This document shows, in pieces, positions 60,241-64,000 of a DNA stretch of 64,000 nt (its first letter is position 1; each line of letters starts with the position of its first letter). The stretch lies in assembly GCA_024138025.1 (NCBI GenBank), contig JAMXBD010000094.1, positions 744,001 through 808,000 on the forward strand. The letters are read 5' to 3'. The notes under the pieces were generated by a model that was not told the DNA's origin, did not search any database, and worked only from the letters and a program-made list of their open reading frames with translations. This DNA comes from Combretum micranthum (Eukaryota; Streptophyta; Magnoliopsida; Myrtales; Combretaceae). Made by a program: the position numbers and the translations under genes.

Positions 60241-61440
60241 CAAGCACACCTACCGAAGTAGTATAGAAAGAATTAGGTCGAATCCTAAGAGAATGGTGGC
60301 ATCTATCATACTCACATTTCCTCTATTATCTTAGCCAAAGAAAAATTCAACAAATCATAATGAAAACAAAAGTTATGTTAATGTTAATGATATTCACAAA
60401 TGTTTTCTGAGCAAAATTAAGGAATCGGTATGCAATACTGCAAGACGATAGCCCAAGATTTGCTTCACCAACTCTTTATCATGTGATTTCTTAAGACAAA
60501 ACTTAGAGAGAGAGTTGTTTGTTAGAGTATTTGCACTGGCGGATTCATTGAGGTAAATTAAATCCTCTCTCAAGGTTAGTAACCTTAGATTGAAACCAGA
60601 CTATCGAAATCTCTTCCCAAGCTATCATCGGCTCAATCCGCATAAAGTTTAAGAATCCCTTGTTTTTAAAACCAACTCAATGAATTTCAAAACAAGTGAC
60701 AGAGAGTTTTCACCTGCCATCTTTTGAGATATTTAGGATCGACTCCATTAGTAGCCACAGATTTATTCAAAAAATGATCTCGCGACCCAACCTCTTTATT
60801 ACAACATTGTGCATGCTTATTTATAGGACGATGGCACAAAAATCATGAAGATTTTATTACTAATGTGGTAGATTCTTTATAGCGGATTGCAAATTCTTTA
60901 TCTACACGCGCATCTATATCGAGTGCTCAAACAATCGCTTATCAAGGGTGAAGTCAACTGCTCGAGTATTGTATTAAGGATAAGGCTCAACTTGAACTGA
61001 TAAAACGCTGTCGTTTCTGTCTATTGTTCCATCGAAGGCTAACTTTGAAACTGTCGAAGGCTTGATGCTTTATGATTTGAGGTGCGACATTAAGGCGAAA
61101 GTCTATATTTCACTTCAGCAACTGTCGTGGGTCAATTTTGGTATGCAAAACTAAGGCACAACAGAAAGTTTGGTCTTGATCTCCTTAGAACAAGTGTTGA
61201 GGGTCATGTTGAGGGCTAAATTTACGGCCCAACAGACCAATTTTTGCTTGTTTTGCATTATTTTAGCCTCGATAGATTTTATTCAGGGCGCAACAGTTCT
61301 GTTCTTCATTTTTGCTACTGTTTTTGCTCCAAATCTGATTAAAAACACTTTGATTCTTCTTCTTTCGATTCAAGGAGCTAAAAACAACAATTTAACATTA
61401 AAGCACTAGGTTTATATGAATATTGTTAAAAACTTATCAA
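60241..61440. other. Non-genic stretch
   Basis: No gene recognised. Phrases with repeated GCAACA/GCGACA near 60950-61290 resemble non-coding gypsy sequence, but this is not decisive. Confidence 0.35.
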
Positions 61441-61530
61441 AATAAGCCCTAATTCTTATGAATAGAATAGAGTAAAATTAATTTATCAAATTCCCCTACA
61501 CTTAAGCCTTTACTTGTCCTCAAGTAAAAA
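61441..61530 (-). mobile_element. Athila/Tat-type gypsy signature (non-coding)
   Basis: On the minus strand: ACTTGAGGACAAGTAAAGG, then CTTAAGTGTAGGGGAATTTG. This matches the 'tgaggacaagca...aagtgtgggggaat' phrase known downstream of pol in plant Athila/Tat gypsy elements. No LTR pair was found in the window, so the extent of the element is unknown. Confidence 0.6.
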
Positions 61531-62945
61531 TCATTTCAAACCAGGCAAGGCTTGTTAAATAAGGATAAATCATAAATGGAAAATTTGACTAGATCAGGTT
61601 AAGCTCAGAATCACTTAGCAATTTAGATACTCAATCATTCAAATAACTGTGCTAAATTTACTTTTGCTAAAATCACAAAATTTATCTAAGTAGATCAGCT
61701 TTTACCCTCATTATTTAATTGAGAATCTTAAAGCAAAAATTATTCAAAAGATCAATTGAAGTAAGAAAGAAATTCAATCAACTTTATCCTCTTATATGTA
61801 TAAGTATGCAGTTCCTTAATCACTTTCTAAGCATCATAATAAAAAGTGAAGGCATGTACATTAGATCATACCCTAATTTTCTTCCTTATGTGTGGTTTTT
61901 TATTTTATCTTTGTTGATTATTTATGTACCTTAAAGCTTAGAGGGGAAGGTTTTGCCTTCTTCTTTTCATTTCCTATACATGGGTTTTTGCCCGCTTCTT
62001 TTGGCTTTTTTTTTATGGATTTTTTAAAATTGAAAGAGGGGATAAGAAATTGTTCTTCTAAGGGACCAACCCATGCCCATTTCAATCCTAAGCACATTGG
62101 TTTTCATTTGTTTCAACTTTGTTTAGTTTTGTTTATAAAGAGCACAAGGAAAAATCATCAAGTTACAATCATCATTTGATCCTTATAGAGATTACACGAC
62201 TCGCAAAATGACTAATTTGAAAAACATATAGGTCATTTAAGCTTTTTCAAGGAAATTGAGTAACCTTACTACGGACCTTAAGCTAATTCTAGATTAAAAA
62301 AACAAGTAAAACTACTCCACATGGATATATGCAAAGTGATTTAGATAAAGTAAAGTTAACTTAATCTTATTATGATTCTTATAAACTGCTCTAGAGTTGA
62401 TTAGTGATTTCAATCCAAATTTCGTAAAATTTTGGTCAAATTTTAACATTTCATTAATTTCCGATTATTTGTGAGAGAAAAATGATCTTTAATCAGCACC
62501 AATACTCTATTTTTGAAACATAACTTTTTTTCATATCTACTCATATCTACCCCTCAATCTTGCTAATCCCTCCTCCTACACTTAAATGAAACATTGTGCT
62601 CGATGTGTAAAAGTATGAAAAACGAACAGGGGATTTAAAACAATTCAATTCAAAGCAAGATTTAAAAATAAGAAGTTATGAAAAAAAAAACTTCTCTTTT
62701 ATGAAGCTGAGGGAAAGATTGTTTTCACGTTTTACATTGCCTTGTTTATTTCTATTCTAAAACATATCATGTAAAACATTAGCATTAAAAATAGGCTCAG
62801 CTAGAGCCTTGACGGAATTATGAATAGAAATTTAATCTAATCCTGCATAAAACTGTGATTAGCCACAAAGAATTATATTTATTTGGAAAATCAAAAGAAT
62901 AAATAATATTATAGTTACAACAATTAAGACAAAAGAACAAAGATT
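61531..62945. other. Non-genic stretch within gypsy-like debris
   Basis: No coding sequence recognised. The small frames at 61719-61934 and 61892-62179 are low-complexity Phe/Leu/Ser, antisense to the presumed element. Confidence 0.35.
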
Positions 62946-62949
62946 CATT

Positions 62950-64000
62950 TAAGAATTTTGGGGATGTCTCCGAGCTAACACTCCAAGGCTTGTTAAAGTG
63001 ATTACCTCTTCCTCTTCTGGGTATGGGAGCTTCAGATCTGCCTCTACTGCTTCCTCTACCTTTATTTGATTGAGTAGTCCTACTACCATTGTCTCTATTA
63101 CTTCAGTTTCTCCTCTTGTCCTCTGCCTCTTCCTCTCCTTGGAGAATTTTATCTTTGAGAGGACGTTTGTGACTGGGTAGTCTCAGTCTGTGTTCCTATG
63201 CATATGCCACCCGTTGATTCAACAAATTTCTTCTTTGAGGGTTCTTTTGATGTATTGATCCCCTTGCTTCTCTCTTCTTTCCCAATTCTTTTATATGAAC
63301 TATTTGTTCAATCTCTCGAGGATAATCCCTTCATCGAGTTGCAATTGCACATCTAAGGTATAGAGGAAATCATTATATTGTTGCTCTATCATGCCTGGAT
63401 TTTCTACTAAGTAAGCTCTAATCATTTCATCTATTGTCTTCTGGGGGTTAGCATCTTTCTTCTACCCTTTCTTCACTCTTTTAGCTCCAAGCTTTTTCTT
63501 TCGAGGGATAGGTTTGGATTTTTGCATATCTTGTTCTTCATCAATATCCTCTAAGAATCTATCATCATATCGGACATCTTCTTCTCTTCTTCCTCCTTTC
63601 TTTTCAGCTCTTCGTTTTTCTTCTCAATCTAAGCAAAAGCAAGCTCTGATTTTTTTTTTTTCTTCCTTCTTCTTCTTCAAATTTTCGACTTGTTTTACTT
63701 TGATTGATGATGCTTGTTCTTCTATATTTATGGCCCACTTCTTTCTAGAGCTTTTGTTCTTTACAGCTTCATTAGGAGGAGGTTATTGTGTTGGAGGAGG
63801 TACTTGAGCTTTAGGTGTGGTGGTTGACTTTACAATGTAACCCTTTATCCTACTGGTTTTATTCAACTAGGCACTTACTGTGATGTTGTTTTCTTCAATT
63901 TCTTCTATTTCAGAATTGGAGAAGCTTGATTCATCATCTTGCACTTTTTCTAGAGCTTTGGCTTGTTCAACTAACTCATGTGCCAAGGCAACATCTGTAA
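62950..64000 (-). pseudogene. Degenerate Lys/Glu-rich reading frame, retroelement-like
   Basis: Entering from the right edge on the minus strand: DVALAHELVEQAKALEKVQD, EIEEIEENN, a Pro-rich part, KNKSSRKKWAINIEEQASS, a Lys-rich coiled segment (ENLKKKKEEKKKSE), then RKEEEKKMSDMMIDS. At 63150-63000 it becomes Arg/Gly- or Glu-rich depending on frame. Stops recur every 20-60 codons. Given the gypsy signature 1.4 kb downstream it may be an accessory ORF or gag-like part of that element. I cannot identify the domain. Confidence 0.4.

Noticed and set aside
1..64000. tRNA, rRNA or organelle-derived sequence
   Set aside because: Scanned by eye for tRNA-like and rRNA-like blocks; none seen. Only primer-binding-site matches to tRNA-Met ends were found.

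Overview
This looks like AT-rich, repeat-dominated intergenic DNA from a eudicot nuclear genome. It has GT-AG introns, a plant-only DUF642 cell-wall gene, coiled-coil NBS-LRR (CNL) resistance-gene relics, LINE, Ty1-copia and gypsy-type debris and MITEs, and no operon structure. The species cannot be named from the sequence alone.

Layout. 1-8090: a minus-strand LINE (ORF1 plus the start of ORF2), split by two very long LTR-like elements (1-1620, continuing off the left edge, and 3587-8009). 8392-10202: a three-exon DUF642 gene on the minus strand, complete except for one single-base frameshift. 10404-15205: non-genic DNA with a segment that recurs at 22.4-22.9 kb and two MITE-like elements. 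15.7-17.0 kb: a minus-strand copia LTR fragment. 17174-21451: a third very long LTR-like element. 24247-37034: a copia retrotransposon (Copia-1) flanked by a perfect 5-bp target duplication (CAACC). It carries a fourth very long LTR in its leader (26180-29833), a hAT-like insertion in its pol (34660-35608) and a 359-bp tandem duplication in its reverse transcriptase. 42220-43823: a 1.6-kb gag-only mini-copia with two LTRs and a perfect CAAAT target duplication. 45430-47981: a CNL pseudogene. About 48980-55538: a minus-strand copia (Copia-2) whose 3' LTR contains a 1.7-kb solo LTR. 57530-58445: a second, LRR-only CNL relic. 59.3-60.2 kb: another broken copia gag. 61.4-64 kb: minus-strand gypsy-type debris.

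The only candidate working gene is DUF642. The CNL relics, two on the same strand 10 kb apart, suggest a decayed resistance-gene cluster. The main story is nested insertion: target duplications allow the order of events to be read. Most conspicuous is a family of 3.7-4.4 kb LTR-like elements with no coding capacity (start TGTCACGCCCC, end GTTTACA), present as four copies in both orientations. I found no clear novel enzymatic or defence system.
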